Shown: positions 46,025 to 55,844, numbered from the stretch's first letter. The stretch is 64,000 nucleotides of DNA from Nitrospira sp. KM1 (GCF_011405515.1 NZ_AP022671.1:3410001-3474000), one strand, 5' to 3'. Notes: generated from the letters alone by a model not told the origin. A program made the numbers and translations.

Positions 46025-47515
46025 ATGCTGATGGCAGCCGTGTCTCAGACACGACGCCATTTCCGAGGTCATCACAGTGTTTATCAGCACACGGCTAGGT
46101 ACGCGTCGTGCTGCGAGCGAACGTTCATCATTATCGCCGGGCTCGTCCTGACGCTGCACGGCTCCGGTGACATCGGTTGGCCCCAGGAATCGTTCATCGA
46201 CAGTGCGTCGCAAGAATCCCCCTTCTCATCAACGGACCTGCCCAACAGGAAAGGTGCATTTCTCGGCTATGAAAATGCCATTCGGATCGGGGTTGAACAT
46301 CATCCTCGGATACGGCGATCCAAGGAGACGGCGCTTGCCGCCGGAGCCGTGTCGGATCAGGCCGTCTCTCGCTTCTATCCCGAGTTGAATGCGTATGCCA
46401 TTCAGACTGGAGGGGCAGTCCGTCCTGGGAGTGTGTTCAATGTCGCCGGAACGCAGAACAAGCCGACTTCCTATGTGGGGAACGCAGGAGTACGCGCCGA
46501 TCAGCTGATCTATGATTTCGGACAGACCTGGCACAAGGTCCAGGCCGAACAAGCCGGTCAGGAGGCGGCGGAGACCGACATCCGCACCCATAAGGCCTTG
46601 ATCATTCTTCGCGTGCAACAGGCGTACATCCATGCCCTTCGGCAGAAGCGGCTGGTCACGATCGCGGAGGAGACCGTCCGGGAACGTGGGGTTCTCCGTG
46701 ACCAAATCGCGACGCTGTTCAAGAAAGAACTGAAGTCTCGGCTCGACCTGGACTTCATCTCCGTCGAACTCAGAAACGCGGAAGTACAGTTGATTCAGGC
46801 CAGGAACGAGCTTCGGGCGGCCTTCGCGGGACTCAACAATGCCATGGGGATTCGAGGCCCCGAGGAGTATACGCTCGAAAACGTCCCTGACGTGACCGCC
46901 TCGTCCGAGACGCTCGAGGCATTGATCGCCACGGCGATGGAAGATCGTCCCGAATTGATCGGGGCCGGCCTGCTGGTGACCGAAGCCGAGGAGCGATCGA
47001 GTTCGGCGCAGGCGTTACATCTTCCTACGATTGCGGCCCAGGGCATGTACGGGGTGGTCCATTTCAGCGACGCTCCCGTCAATCAATATGCCGGTTCCCA
47101 TCCGGGCCAGACCAATCTGTGGTGGGGCGTGGGCGCCACGGTCTCGGTGCCGATCTTCACCGGTTTTCTGATCGAGAATCGTGTGGCGGAGGCCCGGCAG
47201 AGCAAGTATAAGGTTGAACAAAGGAAGATCGATCTGTCGAACCGGATCATGCTCGAGGTGACGGATGCCCACCTGTCTCTCCAGACCGCGAGGCAGCAGA
47301 TTACGGTGGCCGAGAAGGAAGTCGAGTCGTCCCGCAGCGCGTTGACGCTGTCCAAGGAGCGATATCGCCTCGGACTGGGCTCCATCGTGGACGTGACAAC
47401 GTCTACCGTGGCGTTGCTGACCGCGGAAGTGCGTTTGGCCGAAGCGCGGTATGCGGTCCAAGCCGGGACGGCGGCCGTGAGTTATGCCACGGGGCAAACG
47501 TATCAGAACTTCTAA
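46025..47515 (+). CDS. TolC-like outer-membrane factor, third of three
   Basis: About 496 residues from ATG 46025 (46031 also possible). A 33-residue basic leader precedes a hydrophobic stretch (TFIIIAGLVLTLHGSG), long for a signal peptide. OEP body: LGYENAIRIGVEHHPRIRRS, TLFKKELKSRLDLDFISVEL, AGTAAVSYATGQTYQNF, paralogous to the two genes upstream. The start codon lies eight bases after the inserted element, so native promoter, ribosome site or true N-terminus may have been changed by the insertion. Confidence 0.9.
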   Translation: MLMAAVSQTRRHFRGHHSVYQHTARYASCCERTFIIIAGLVLTLHGSGDIGWPQESFIDSASQESPFSSTDLPNRKGAFLGYENAIRIGVEHHPRIRRSKETALAAGAVSDQAVSRFYPELNAYAIQTGGAVRPGSVFNVAGTQNKPTSYVGNAGVRADQLIYDFGQTWHKVQAEQAGQEAAETDIRTHKALIILRVQQAYIHALRQKRLVTIAEETVRERGVLRDQIATLFKKELKSRLDLDFISVELRNAEVQLIQARNELRAAFAGLNNAMGIRGPEEYTLENVPDVTASSETLEALIATAMEDRPELIGAGLLVTEAEERSSSAQALHLPTIAAQGMYGVVHFSDAPVNQYAGSHPGQTNLWWGVGATVSVPIFTGFLIENRVAEARQSKYKVEQRKIDLSNRIMLEVTDAHLSLQTARQQITVAEKEVESSRSALTLSKERYRLGLGSIVDVTTSTVALLTAEVRLAEARYAVQAGTAAVSYATGQTYQNF

Positions 47516-47578
47516 CACGCCGTGCAGCCGGTTTGACTCCGAACGGCCACCTGATTACGATGTTTCAGCGAGGCTTTG

Positions 47579-49507
47579 ATGCGCCGCCTCCTCCGAGTCT
47601 TCAGTGACCTTCCGATCGCCCGCAAGCTCTTCCTTGCATCGTTCATCCCTGTCCTGACCGTGATTCTCCTCAGTATCGTGACGTATCGCAGTGTCGAAAC
47701 GTTTTCCGAGGACGAAGGCGAACTCAACAACATCTATCTCTCCCAGCGCCTGGCGGCCGAATATTTGCGTCTCATCGTGGACCTGGAAACCGGGTTTCGC
47801 GGATTCGTGATTACCAGACAGGACAAGTACCTCTATCCCTATCGTACCGCCCAGGATCATGTCCAAGCGGTCGGCCTGTCGCTGGAGGAAAAGGTCCGTG
47901 AATACGGGGAGCAGCGCTTGATCATCGCCAAGGTCCAGTCCCTGGCGGCACAGTTCGTTATGGAAAAAGAGGACCTGATCGAGGCGGTGAAGTCGGGTCG
48001 TCCCGAGGATGCGAGACGATATATCGAGGATGGCCGCGGGCGCACGATCATGCTCCTCATACGAGAAGAGATGTCCCGGTTCGACCACACGGGCCAAACC
48101 ATCTTGAATGCCAGGCTGGCACGATTGTCTCAAGATCGAAACACAATGCTGTTCGTGATTCTGGGCGGCGGCTTTGTCGCGCTGGGGTTGATGCTGTTTA
48201 CGCTCAATCTGATCGCCCGGTCGATCACCGGTCCTCTCGTGTCGTTGGCAAAAGCCGTCGGCTCTTCCCCGGCCGCCTTGATCCCGACGATTCCTGTCAC
48301 GATGCGGAAGGACGAGATTGGAAATCTGACGCAGGTGATCCATACCATGAGCACGCAGTTACGCGAGCATTTGGCGGCGGTCGAAAAATCGGAGGCGGAA
48401 CAGCGGATCTTGAACCAGGATCTCTCCGTTTCGGAATTGAAATACCGCAGTCTGGTGGATCACGCGCCGTTCGGGATATTTTCCACCACCGGCTTCAAGA
48501 TCACGTTCAGCAACCGGTACAACCGTACGTTGGCCGGTTTGAGTCCCGATGATGAAAGCGATCCCGAGTCATTCCGTCAATGGATCCACCCCGATGACCG
48601 CGACCGGGTGTTGACGGCGTTTGCCAAGGCCGTGGAGGAGCGCCGGCCGTACGAGACCGTCTTCCGATTTCTGCACCATGACGGGACCGTTCGAAAGGTG
48701 CTGAGCCGGAGGATTCCGATTCAACAGGAAGACGGCCAGCCGGTCGTCTACCAGGGATTCAACATCGATATCACCGCGCTCGATCAAATGCAGGCCAGGT
48801 TGAGCCGTGCCGAACGGCTGGCCACGCTGGGGCAGGTCGCGGCCGGGATCGCGCATGAGATTCGGAATCCGTTGGTGGGCATCGGGTCGAACGCCTCGTT
48901 GCTGTTGGACGAGTTCGATGCGAACGATCCGCGCCGTTCCGATCTGGAACTTATTCTGAAAGAGACGAGACGACTGGATCGCATCGTCAATCAAATCATC
49001 GACTATGCGCGCCCGCGTGAGGTGGCGCCGGCCCTGTTCAATCTTGCGGAGTTGATTCAGGAGTCCCTCAAACTGCTGGAAGGATCGATCGTGGCCAAAC
49101 GCATTGCCGTACACTCCGGCATGGTTGCCGACCCGGCACTCATGCACGCCGACCGCGATCAACTGAAACAAGTGTTGCTGAATTTGATCCAGAATGCAGT
49201 GGATGCGCTGGACCATGACGGGACGATCACGATGACCGTGGGAGAGTCGATCCGCAACACCGAGACCGGTATCGGCGTCACCGTGACGGATTCCGGGCAT
49301 GGCATCAGACCCGAAGAGTTGCCGCACGTCTTCGAACCGTTTTTCACCAGCGGGAAACACAAGGGCACGGGGCTGGGACTGGCGATCTGCCGCAACATCA
49401 TCGAGGCCCATGGCGGCGATATCCGATTGGTAAGCGAAGTCGGCCGAGGGACATCCGCCAGCATCTGGATCCCGTCGATTCAACAACCGAGAATGAGGGA
49501 GCACTGA
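47579..49507 (+). CDS. CHASE3-HAMP-PAS sensor histidine kinase
   Basis: About 642 residues. Two membrane helices (about 15-36 and 189-211) enclose a CHASE3 sensor domain (DLETGFRGFVITRQDKYLYP at about 68-87); HAMP; PAS/PAC (about 285-400, ending YQGFNIDITALDQ); HisKA with His426 (AAGIAHEIRNPLVGIG); HATPase with DSGHGIRPEELPHVFEPFF and KGTGLGLAICRNII. ATG at 47579 follows GAGG at five bases. Three bases before an NtrC-type regulator: a clear cognate pair. Confidence 0.94.
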   Translation: MRRLLRVFSDLPIARKLFLASFIPVLTVILLSIVTYRSVETFSEDEGELNNIYLSQRLAAEYLRLIVDLETGFRGFVITRQDKYLYPYRTAQDHVQAVGLSLEEKVREYGEQRLIIAKVQSLAAQFVMEKEDLIEAVKSGRPEDARRYIEDGRGRTIMLLIREEMSRFDHTGQTILNARLARLSQDRNTMLFVILGGGFVALGLMLFTLNLIARSITGPLVSLAKAVGSSPAALIPTIPVTMRKDEIGNLTQVIHTMSTQLREHLAAVEKSEAEQRILNQDLSVSELKYRSLVDHAPFGIFSTTGFKITFSNRYNRTLAGLSPDDESDPESFRQWIHPDDRDRVLTAFAKAVEERRPYETVFRFLHHDGTVRKVLSRRIPIQQEDGQPVVYQGFNIDITALDQMQARLSRAERLATLGQVAAGIAHEIRNPLVGIGSNASLLLDEFDANDPRRSDLELILKETRRLDRIVNQIIDYARPREVAPALFNLAELIQESLKLLEGSIVAKRIAVHSGMVADPALMHADRDQLKQVLLNLIQNAVDALDHDGTITMTVGESIRNTETGIGVTVTDSGHGIRPEELPHVFEPFFTSGKHKGTGLGLAICRNIIEAHGGDIRLVSEVGRGTSASIWIPSIQQPRMREH

Positions 49508-49510
49508 ACC

Positions 49511-50899
49511 ATGCAAGCCACGATTTTTGTCACGGACGACGAACATGCGATCCGTTCCGCATTGGTCAAGCGACTGACACGCAAGGGCCACCGGGCGAGT
49601 GGTTATGAATCAGGTGACGCGCTGCTCGCGGCCGTGGACCGCGAACAGCCGGATCTGGTCCTCCTGGATCTGAAGATGCCCGGCCTCAACGGATTGGACA
49701 CGCTGAAAAAGGTTCGGCCTCTGTCCCCTCATTCCTTGTTCATCATGCTGACCGCATATGGAACCGTCCAGGATGCTGTAGAGGCCATCAAGCTGGGCGC
49801 CTATGATTTTCTGATCAAGACCGTGGAATTGGACGGCGTCGATCCGGTGGTCGATCGGGCGCTGGATCTCTTGACTCTCCGGCGACGGGTGGAATTCGAG
49901 GCGGAGCATCACGAAAGTCAATTCTCATTCAGTACGGTCGAGGCGCACAGTCAGTCTATGCAACGACTCATGGGACAGGTCAAAGATGTCGCGGAGAATC
50001 CGAAGTCGACTGTCCTGCTGCAGGGAGAAACCGGAACGGGCAAGGAATTTCTTGCCCGAGTCATCCATCACAACGGCCCGCGGGCCAACGGGGCCTTCGT
50101 CGGCGTGAACTGCACGGCGATTCCGAAGGAGCTGTTTGAAAGCGAACTGTTCGGTTACGAGCGGGGAGCGTTCACGGGTGCCCATCAGCGAAAAATCGGG
50201 CTATTGGAAAAAGCGGAAGGCGGGACGCTGTTTCTCGATGAAATCGGAGACTTGGATTTGTCCATGCAGGCGAAGTTGCTCCGCGTACTGCAGGAACGGT
50301 CATTCCGCCGGTTGGGGGGCACGGAAGACATCGCCGTTGATTTCAGGCTGATCGCGGCAACGAATCGTGATCTCAAGCGAGCCGTGACCTCGGGGACGTT
50401 CCGCGAAGACCTGTTCTTCCGGCTCAACGTCATCACATTCGAACTGCCGCCCCTTAGAAACCGTGTGGAGGATATTTTGCCGCTCTGCCGCCAGTCTCTC
50501 ATCCGGTATGCCAAAGAATTCGGGCGCGACGTCTTGGATTTCGATCCTGCGGCTCAGACCATGCTCGAACGGTACAATTATCCGGGGAACATTCGTGAAC
50601 TTCAGAACATTATCGAACGCGGCATGATCTTCTGTAGGGAAAAAATGATGACCGTCGACTGCCTGCCGATCGAACTGCGTGTGGCGAGCAAACCGATGGC
50701 TCAGGCTGTCACACAAGGACAGGATCGTCTCATCAGATTGGAAATGCAGCTTGGGAAACAAACGCTGGCGGAGATGGAGCAGGCCATTATTGACGAAGTC
50801 ATGCGCGTCTCCGATCAGAATAAGAGTCTGGCCGCCAAACATCTAGGGTTGACACGCTTTGCGCTGGACCGCCGGCTCAAGAAAGTGATGGAGCCGTGA
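49511..50899 (+). CDS. NtrC-family sigma54 response regulator
   Basis: 462 residues. Receiver (Asp9, Asp10, acceptor Asp53 in LVLLDLKMPGLNG), AAA+ domain with Walker A GETGTGKE, sigma54-contact GAFTGA, Walker B GGTLFLDEIGD, and C-terminal Fis-type HTH (NKSLAAKHLGLTRFALDRRL). Activates sigma54 promoters when phosphorylated by the adjoining kinase. Between receiver and AAA+ the usual KP motif reads IKTVELDG, a small deviation. Position after the efflux operon suggests but does not prove control of it. Confidence 0.95.
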   Translation: MQATIFVTDDEHAIRSALVKRLTRKGHRASGYESGDALLAAVDREQPDLVLLDLKMPGLNGLDTLKKVRPLSPHSLFIMLTAYGTVQDAVEAIKLGAYDFLIKTVELDGVDPVVDRALDLLTLRRRVEFEAEHHESQFSFSTVEAHSQSMQRLMGQVKDVAENPKSTVLLQGETGTGKEFLARVIHHNGPRANGAFVGVNCTAIPKELFESELFGYERGAFTGAHQRKIGLLEKAEGGTLFLDEIGDLDLSMQAKLLRVLQERSFRRLGGTEDIAVDFRLIAATNRDLKRAVTSGTFREDLFFRLNVITFELPPLRNRVEDILPLCRQSLIRYAKEFGRDVLDFDPAAQTMLERYNYPGNIRELQNIIERGMIFCREKMMTVDCLPIELRVASKPMAQAVTQGQDRLIRLEMQLGKQTLAEMEQAIIDEVMRVSDQNKSLAAKHLGLTRFALDRRLKKVMEP

Positions 50900-50910
50900 G
50901 CGCACGGCTC

Positions 50911-51165
50911 TCAGGCTGGATCGGGCACCGTGGAAAGTCGCTGATCCTTCCGGCATCCGGCCGGATCGTTCCCACAAACCGGACCTTGCTGCGGAACATT
51001 CTCGGTATCGAGGAGTTCCAGGCCTTTCCGCGCTTGAGCGGAATACAACTCGTAGCGAGTGCGTGGAAATTCTACGAGGACCGTCCAATACATTTCCTCT
51101 GCTACGTGCGGGAGACAGGCTTCTTGTGCGACTTGCCCAACCCGCAGTGTGCATGCCGCAGCCAT
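50911..51165 (-). CDS. Possible small protein, unknown
   Basis: 84 residues in a 440-base gap. The central part (VAEEMYWTVLVEFPRTRYEL) is helical-looking. No family recognised, and no strong ribosome site. The rest of the gap (51166-51339) holds nothing recognisable. Confidence 0.3.
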   Translation of the reverse strand: MAAACTLRVGQVAQEACLPHVAEEMYWTVLVEFPRTRYELYSAQARKGLELLDTENVPQQGPVCGNDPAGCRKDQRLSTVPDPA

Positions 51166-51339
51166 CGCAGAGTGGATCGACCGAAACTCTGATGGGCGGT
51201 AAAAGCTCTTTGTTTCGTTTCGGTTCGGATATCGGACTCACGGTGAGTTCGTGGCCCGGCCTCGCGAAGAGAAACTCGAAGCGATCCCTCAACACAGGGC
51301 ATTTCATGCTGAGGCGTTCGAACATTGGGCCTGCTTCCA

Positions 51340-51717
51340 TCACGCCGCAACGGAATCACGAACCGCGACCGCGAGCATTTCGGACAAGATGGTCACATGA
51401 CCGTCCTTGCGCACCCAGGCATACGCTCCGTGCTCGATGGCGTCGAGCTCCATGCCGTGTTCTGACTCGGACAGAACAATGATCGGTATCCAAGGCCATT
51501 GTGATCTGCTGATCGCGAGGAAATCCCACCCACCCAGCTTGGGAATGCGAAGATTGGTCACGATGACGTCGATCGGATGCTTTTCCAACTGCTCAAGCGC
51601 TTGCATGCCGTCGGTCGCGCCGTATGGACTATACCCTTCGCTGATCAGCTTGACGGAAAGAGCAAACATACACTCGTCTTCGTCATCGATGATCAGTACA
51701 CGCTTCTGTCTGTCCAT
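51340..51717 (-). CDS. Stand-alone receiver-domain protein with Asn at the phospho-site
   Basis: 125 residues, a single receiver. The acidic pair Asp11/Asp12 is intact (VLIIDDEDE) and the Lys is kept (AWVRKDG), but the acceptor position is Asn55 (DVIVTNLRIPKLGG). It cannot be phosphorylated in the normal way, so it probably works as a binding or competitor module. Related in layout to the Glu-bearing receiver at 31.0-31.5 kb, though different in sequence. Confidence 0.88.
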   Translation of the reverse strand: MDRQKRVLIIDDEDECMFALSVKLISEGYSPYGATDGMQALEQLEKHPIDVIVTNLRIPKLGGWDFLAISRSQWPWIPIIVLSESEHGMELDAIEHGAYAWVRKDGHVTILSEMLAVAVRDSVAA

Positions 51718-51943
51718 CTGAGGTCCCCCCTTTTCGGATGCACGCCGAACCTGTCTTGTTCAGTTGATGGGCGTGTGAGTCGATCATTGCGGGCTTGAGT
51801 TGAGATGCGGCACGGTTCGTGTTCACTTTCAGATTTAAGCGCAGAAAGGAGCCGTCGGTCGGTTGAGGCCCTGTAAAGGACACGGGTGCCGTCAATAGAC
51901 CGAGAAGCACGAGGATAATTCCCAGTTTGGTCATTGCCGGCAT
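51683..51943 (-). CDS. Possible small secreted protein
   Basis: 86 residues beginning MPAMTKLGIILVLLGLLTAPVSF-like, a convincing signal sequence, then an unrecognised polar tail whose last 35 bases overlap the receiver gene. It may be real upstream partner of the receiver or a chance frame. The 295 bases beyond it (51944-52237) show no recognised gene. Confidence 0.4.
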   Translation of the reverse strand: MPAMTKLGIILVLLGLLTAPVSFTGPQPTDGSFLRLNLKVNTNRAASQLKPAMIDSHAHQLNKTGSACIRKGGTSDGQTEACTDHR

Positions 51944-52237
51944 GAGGCCGAAAAGTCCTTGAAAGTCCCTTGTTAGTGGAGTTCTGGTATCGCAGATACA
52001 GCGGAATGGTGAGCAAACAGGAGGCCAGACAGGCGTGACAGAGGGACAGACAAATAGTGCTTATAAATCAGGTTGATAGAGCAGCGTATGGGGATAAAGG
52101 AACAGATGTGCTTCAGCTTATGCCCTGCGGAGAGGAACAACTTGTCGTCGGTGATGATGGAGAAAAAGAAAAGCTCGCGCCAACCGCGGGCTTCAGCCGT
52201 TGAGACATCCTGTCACCCTTGGGGGCAGAATGGTCGC

Positions 52238-53590
52238 TCAGGCCTGGCCGTACTGCCGAAGCTTCCGCAGCAGCGTTTTTCGGTGAATTCCCAAAATCGC
52301 CGAGGCTTGCCCGTGGTCATGCTGGTGCGCCTCAAGCACGCGCTGGATGTAATCCTTTTCGAGCTCTTCCAATGTCGACCAGCCGCGCGCCCTGGCTGTT
52401 TCCTGCACCGTGGCTACGCGTATGGCATCAGGCAAATCCTCCGGCACGATCACCGGATGCGGCGTCAGGGCGATGGCTCGCTCGATCACGTGTTCGAGTT
52501 CGCGTACGTTGCCGGGCCAGGAATATTGGGTGAGCAGCGTGAGCGCCTCGGCCGAAATGCCTGTGACGACCGGTTCCTTCGTCCGGCCGAATTTATCGAC
52601 AAAGTACTGACCGAGGAACGGAATGTCTTCGGTGCGTTCCCGCAGCGGAGGCAAGACAATGGTCACGACCTCCAAGCGGTAATAGAGGTCCTCGCGAAAC
52701 GAACCCGACTCCACCAGCGGTTTGAGATCCTTCTTCGTCGCGGCAATGATTCTGACATCGAGGGTGCGGGTGGTATTACTGCCGACACGGCGGACTTCTC
52801 GCTCTTGCAGCGTGCGCAGTAATTTGCTTTGGATCACCGGCGACAAATCTGCGATTTCATCCAGAAAACAGGTTCCTTGATGGGCCTGTTCGAGCAACCC
52901 TTTTTTCGTGGCGACCGCTCCGGTGAACGCGCCTCGCTCATGACCGAACAATTCCGACTCCAACAGGGTTTCCGCCAGCGAGCCGGTATCGATCGGGATG
53001 AACGGTCCGCTGTTGCGGGAACTATTGGCGTGAATCGCGCGGGCGATCAATTCCTTGCCGGTACCGCTTTCCCCTTGTATCAATACCGTACTGTCCGTTT
53101 CAGCGACGCGGGCGACCATCTTATACACCGCCACCATGCCGGGACTGCTGCCTACCAGATTGTCGAATGAATACCGTTCCCTCAACTGGTCTCGCAGAGA
53201 CCGGTTCTCTTTCAAGAGCTTTTTGTGCTCGAGCGCTCTTCGGACCACCAAGCGAATGTCTTCGACGATAAACGGTTTACTGAGATAGTCGAATGCCCCG
53301 GCTTTGATCGCATCAACTGCGGTCTTCAACGATCCATATGCCGTCAGGAGGATGACGAGCATATCGGGGGTTTTTTCGCGCACGGCGGCCAGAAGGGCGA
53401 GGCCGTCCATGCCTGGCATATGTATGTCGGTGATCAGAAGGTCGGGTTGCCACTCCGCAAGACGCCGGAGCGCCGATTCGCCATCTTCCGCCGTTTCGAC
53501 CTCATATCCCTCTTTGGCGACCACTTCGCGTAGCAATGCCAGCGTTTCAGAATCATCATCCACGACCATGACGCGAGATTGTCGGAGCAT
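52238..53590 (-). CDS. NtrC-family sigma54 response regulator
   Basis: 450 residues. Receiver with Asp11-13, acceptor Asp55 (LLITDIHMPGMDG) and Lys in YLSKPF; AAA+ domain with GESGTGKE, GAFTGA and GTCFLDEIADL; Fis-type HTH GQASAILGIHRKTLLRKLRQ. Starts within a one-base TGATG overlap with the upstream kinase, so they are a translationally coupled pair. The Walker B differs slightly from the other NtrC copy; the two are not recent duplicates. Confidence 0.95.
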   Translation of the reverse strand: MLRQSRVMVVDDDSETLALLREVVAKEGYEVETAEDGESALRRLAEWQPDLLITDIHMPGMDGLALLAAVREKTPDMLVILLTAYGSLKTAVDAIKAGAFDYLSKPFIVEDIRLVVRRALEHKKLLKENRSLRDQLRERYSFDNLVGSSPGMVAVYKMVARVAETDSTVLIQGESGTGKELIARAIHANSSRNSGPFIPIDTGSLAETLLESELFGHERGAFTGAVATKKGLLEQAHQGTCFLDEIADLSPVIQSKLLRTLQEREVRRVGSNTTRTLDVRIIAATKKDLKPLVESGSFREDLYYRLEVVTIVLPPLRERTEDIPFLGQYFVDKFGRTKEPVVTGISAEALTLLTQYSWPGNVRELEHVIERAIALTPHPVIVPEDLPDAIRVATVQETARARGWSTLEELEKDYIQRVLEAHQHDHGQASAILGIHRKTLLRKLRQYGQA

Positions 53591-55203
53591 CAGCGAGCAC
53601 CTCCATCCACCGGAAGCACGATCATGAACCGGGATCCTTTCCCGGGTTCGCTTTCAACGTCGATCTGACCGCCGTGGGCACGCACGGTTTCCAAGGCGAT
53701 AGCCAGACCCAAGCCCGTGCCTCGACCGGCTTTCTTCGTGGTAAAAAACGGCTGGAAGATCTGACTGAGCTGTTCGGCGTCCATTCCAAAACCGGTGTCT
53801 GCAAATTCGACCGATACCCAGGACCGCTGATCCGCGAGCAGGTGGGGCGTGTGAGGCGAGACAGAGATCATCAAGGTGCCGCCGGCGGGCATGGCGTCAA
53901 GGGCGTTTTCAATCAGATTGATGAATACTTCCTGCAGCTGCTGGGAATCGGCTTGGATTTTATCCAGATGATGATTCCATTTGGTCATGACGGATACGTT
54001 ACGGCGCTCGAATTCGAGCCGGAATAGAACGATGCATTCCCTGATGCATGTATTGAGATCGAGAGGCGCTCGTACAGGTTCCGGGCGTCTCGCATACAGC
54101 AGCATGTCTTGAATGATTTTTGAGGTGCGTTCGATTTGTGACTCCACGGTCTGCAATCGCTGGCGAGATTCCGCCCCTAAATTTCGATCCTCAGCCATCA
54201 ATTGGATGTGGCCTGACAACGCCGTCAGCGGCGTCCCGATCTTGTGGGCGACCGTCGCGGCCATCTGCCCGATGGCCGACAGTCGCTGAGATCGTGCGAG
54301 ATCCCTCTGCGCGGCGGATAGCAGCTGGTTGGCCTGCGCCAGCTCCCGATTGGTCTGCATGACTTCGGCCGTGGCGTCGAAGACTTTCGATTGCAGGCTA
54401 TCATTCATGGTGCGCAGAGATTCCGTCAGGCGGGCATTGTCTTCAGTTGCTTTTCCAATTGTTTTCACCATCAAATTGAATCTGTTGGAGAGTTCTCCCA
54501 ATTCGTCCTGCCTCTCGACCGGAACTTCCGCCGTCAGGGTTCCTCCAGAGACGTCCTCGATTGCGGAAAGGACTCGGTGCAGCGGTCGGTGGACGTTGAT
54601 GTACAAAAACAGGTTGATGGCAAAAACGACGGCAAGCCCAGTGATGATCCGCCTATTGCGGTTGGTGCGTTGCATGGCATCGAGGGCGTCATCCATTTGC
54701 AAGGTTGAAAACTCCGCATAGGTGGATCCGACCACGGCATGTCTTAAAAAAATCGGAGCTGCGAGGTAGACTCGGTGCGTGGTCTTCCTACTGGAGTAAT
54801 CTATCAGCGGTTTTTGTTCGGTTCGAACGCGACGCACGAGGTCCGGCGCGCCGTTCTGTCGAGGCATCTCAGTCGGTCCGGAGCTGGTGATGATGGTCGT
54901 GTCGTCTCCGGTCTCGTTGGGGAAGGCATACAGCACGATATCAACGAGATCCGGTTGATTTGCCACGATTTTGTCGAGTTCTTTGGTTCGGGCCTCGCGG
55001 TCGGTCAGATAGGCTGTGCTGGTGACCGTCCGGTCTATTGATTTCCCGACTGCCAGAGCCACGTCCCGGACGTTTTCCTCCACGAGATGTTGAATATAGC
55101 GGGACTCAAGCCATTCGGTGATGACGGCTGAAACTGTCACGATGATCACGACGATCATCGTAATTTTGGTCTGGAGGTTTAACGGCTGCCATCGCGGGAT
55201 CAT
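53590..55203 (-). CDS. Sensor histidine kinase with periplasmic sensor and HAMP
   Basis: About 537 residues from ATG 55203; a TTG at 55254 would add 17. Membrane helices at about 12-30 and 186-204 with a ~155-residue periplasmic domain between; HAMP; coiled coil; HisKA with His320 in ATVAHKIGTPLTAL; HATPase with DTGFGMDAEQLSQIFQPFF and GRGTGLGLAIA. The H-box reads HKIGTPL instead of HEIRNPL, a known variant. Signals to the NtrC-type regulator just downstream. Confidence 0.92.
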   Translation of the reverse strand: MIPRWQPLNLQTKITMIVVIIVTVSAVITEWLESRYIQHLVEENVRDVALAVGKSIDRTVTSTAYLTDREARTKELDKIVANQPDLVDIVLYAFPNETGDDTTIITSSGPTEMPRQNGAPDLVRRVRTEQKPLIDYSSRKTTHRVYLAAPIFLRHAVVGSTYAEFSTLQMDDALDAMQRTNRNRRIITGLAVVFAINLFLYINVHRPLHRVLSAIEDVSGGTLTAEVPVERQDELGELSNRFNLMVKTIGKATEDNARLTESLRTMNDSLQSKVFDATAEVMQTNRELAQANQLLSAAQRDLARSQRLSAIGQMAATVAHKIGTPLTALSGHIQLMAEDRNLGAESRQRLQTVESQIERTSKIIQDMLLYARRPEPVRAPLDLNTCIRECIVLFRLEFERRNVSVMTKWNHHLDKIQADSQQLQEVFINLIENALDAMPAGGTLMISVSPHTPHLLADQRSWVSVEFADTGFGMDAEQLSQIFQPFFTTKKAGRGTGLGLAIALETVRAHGGQIDVESEPGKGSRFMIVLPVDGGAR

Positions 55204-55430
55204 GCTGCCATGGTAGTCTCTGGCCACTTCCTTGTTCAATTGGAATCGAGACAAGATGTCTGTTTCGGCATAAGTTGTCTCCGAGTTTTCTATTTCTCCA
55301 GCGCCAATTCCGAGAGGCCTGGTGCCAAAGACCGCATCTTCCGCACGCTTACGACATAAGCCGACGAACGGAGGACGTGCATCGATCAGGCATCCGGCTT
55401 GCTCACTCTCTCCGTCCGAACGGTAATCAT

Positions 55431-55844
55431 ATGGCTGGACTCATCCTTCTCGTCGAAGCGGATTTCGTGTTGGGCGCTGTCCTGGGAGAAGTTCTGCGTC
55501 ATAGCGGGTATGAGGTGACCTTCATGAGGTCGCTGAAAGGTGAAGTTGAACGCAAGCACCCGATCAGTGCGGTCGTGCTTGATGTCGATACGCTCTCGGC
55601 TGATAAAGAAATCACCTTACTTGAATTGCTTGAACAGTATGGCGAGGACCTTCCGCTCATCCTGATCGGATTACTCGTACCCGGCACGGTTCACCATCAT
55701 CTCCGAGCGCACCTTCAAAAATTGGAGTCTAACCACCCTAAGCATGTGGCGTGGGTACGAAAGCCTTTTCGCAATGAAGAGCTTATAGCGGCAGTGCGAA
55801 GGGTTCACGACCATCATCCTATGGTCTGTTCGGAGCATAAGTGA
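55431..55844 (+). CDS. Receiver-like single-domain protein
   Basis: About 137 residues. ILLVEADFVLG at the start places Glu9 and Asp11 in the acidic pocket; likely acceptor Asp51 in AVVLDVDTLS; Lys in AWVRKPFRNEEL. The loop after the acceptor lacks the usual MPxxxG. It is a divergent receiver and may still be phosphorylated. The frame is open from 55275 but the added residues look unlike a protein domain. Divergent from the kinase. Confidence 0.7.
   Translation: MAGLILLVEADFVLGAVLGEVLRHSGYEVTFMRSLKGEVERKHPISAVVLDVDTLSADKEITLLELLEQYGEDLPLILIGLLVPGTVHHHLRAHLQKLESNHPKHVAWVRKPFRNEELIAAVRRVHDHHPMVCSEHK

Noticed and set aside
45432-46052. Pro/His/Arg-rich protein on the minus strand of the repeat block
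   Set aside because: It exists only because a 46-base repeat cycles through frames; composition is that of repeat DNA and no ribosome site was seen.
52017-52237. Small gene upstream of the second NtrC regulator
   Set aside because: Short frames on both strands lack motifs, signal sequences or ribosome sites.
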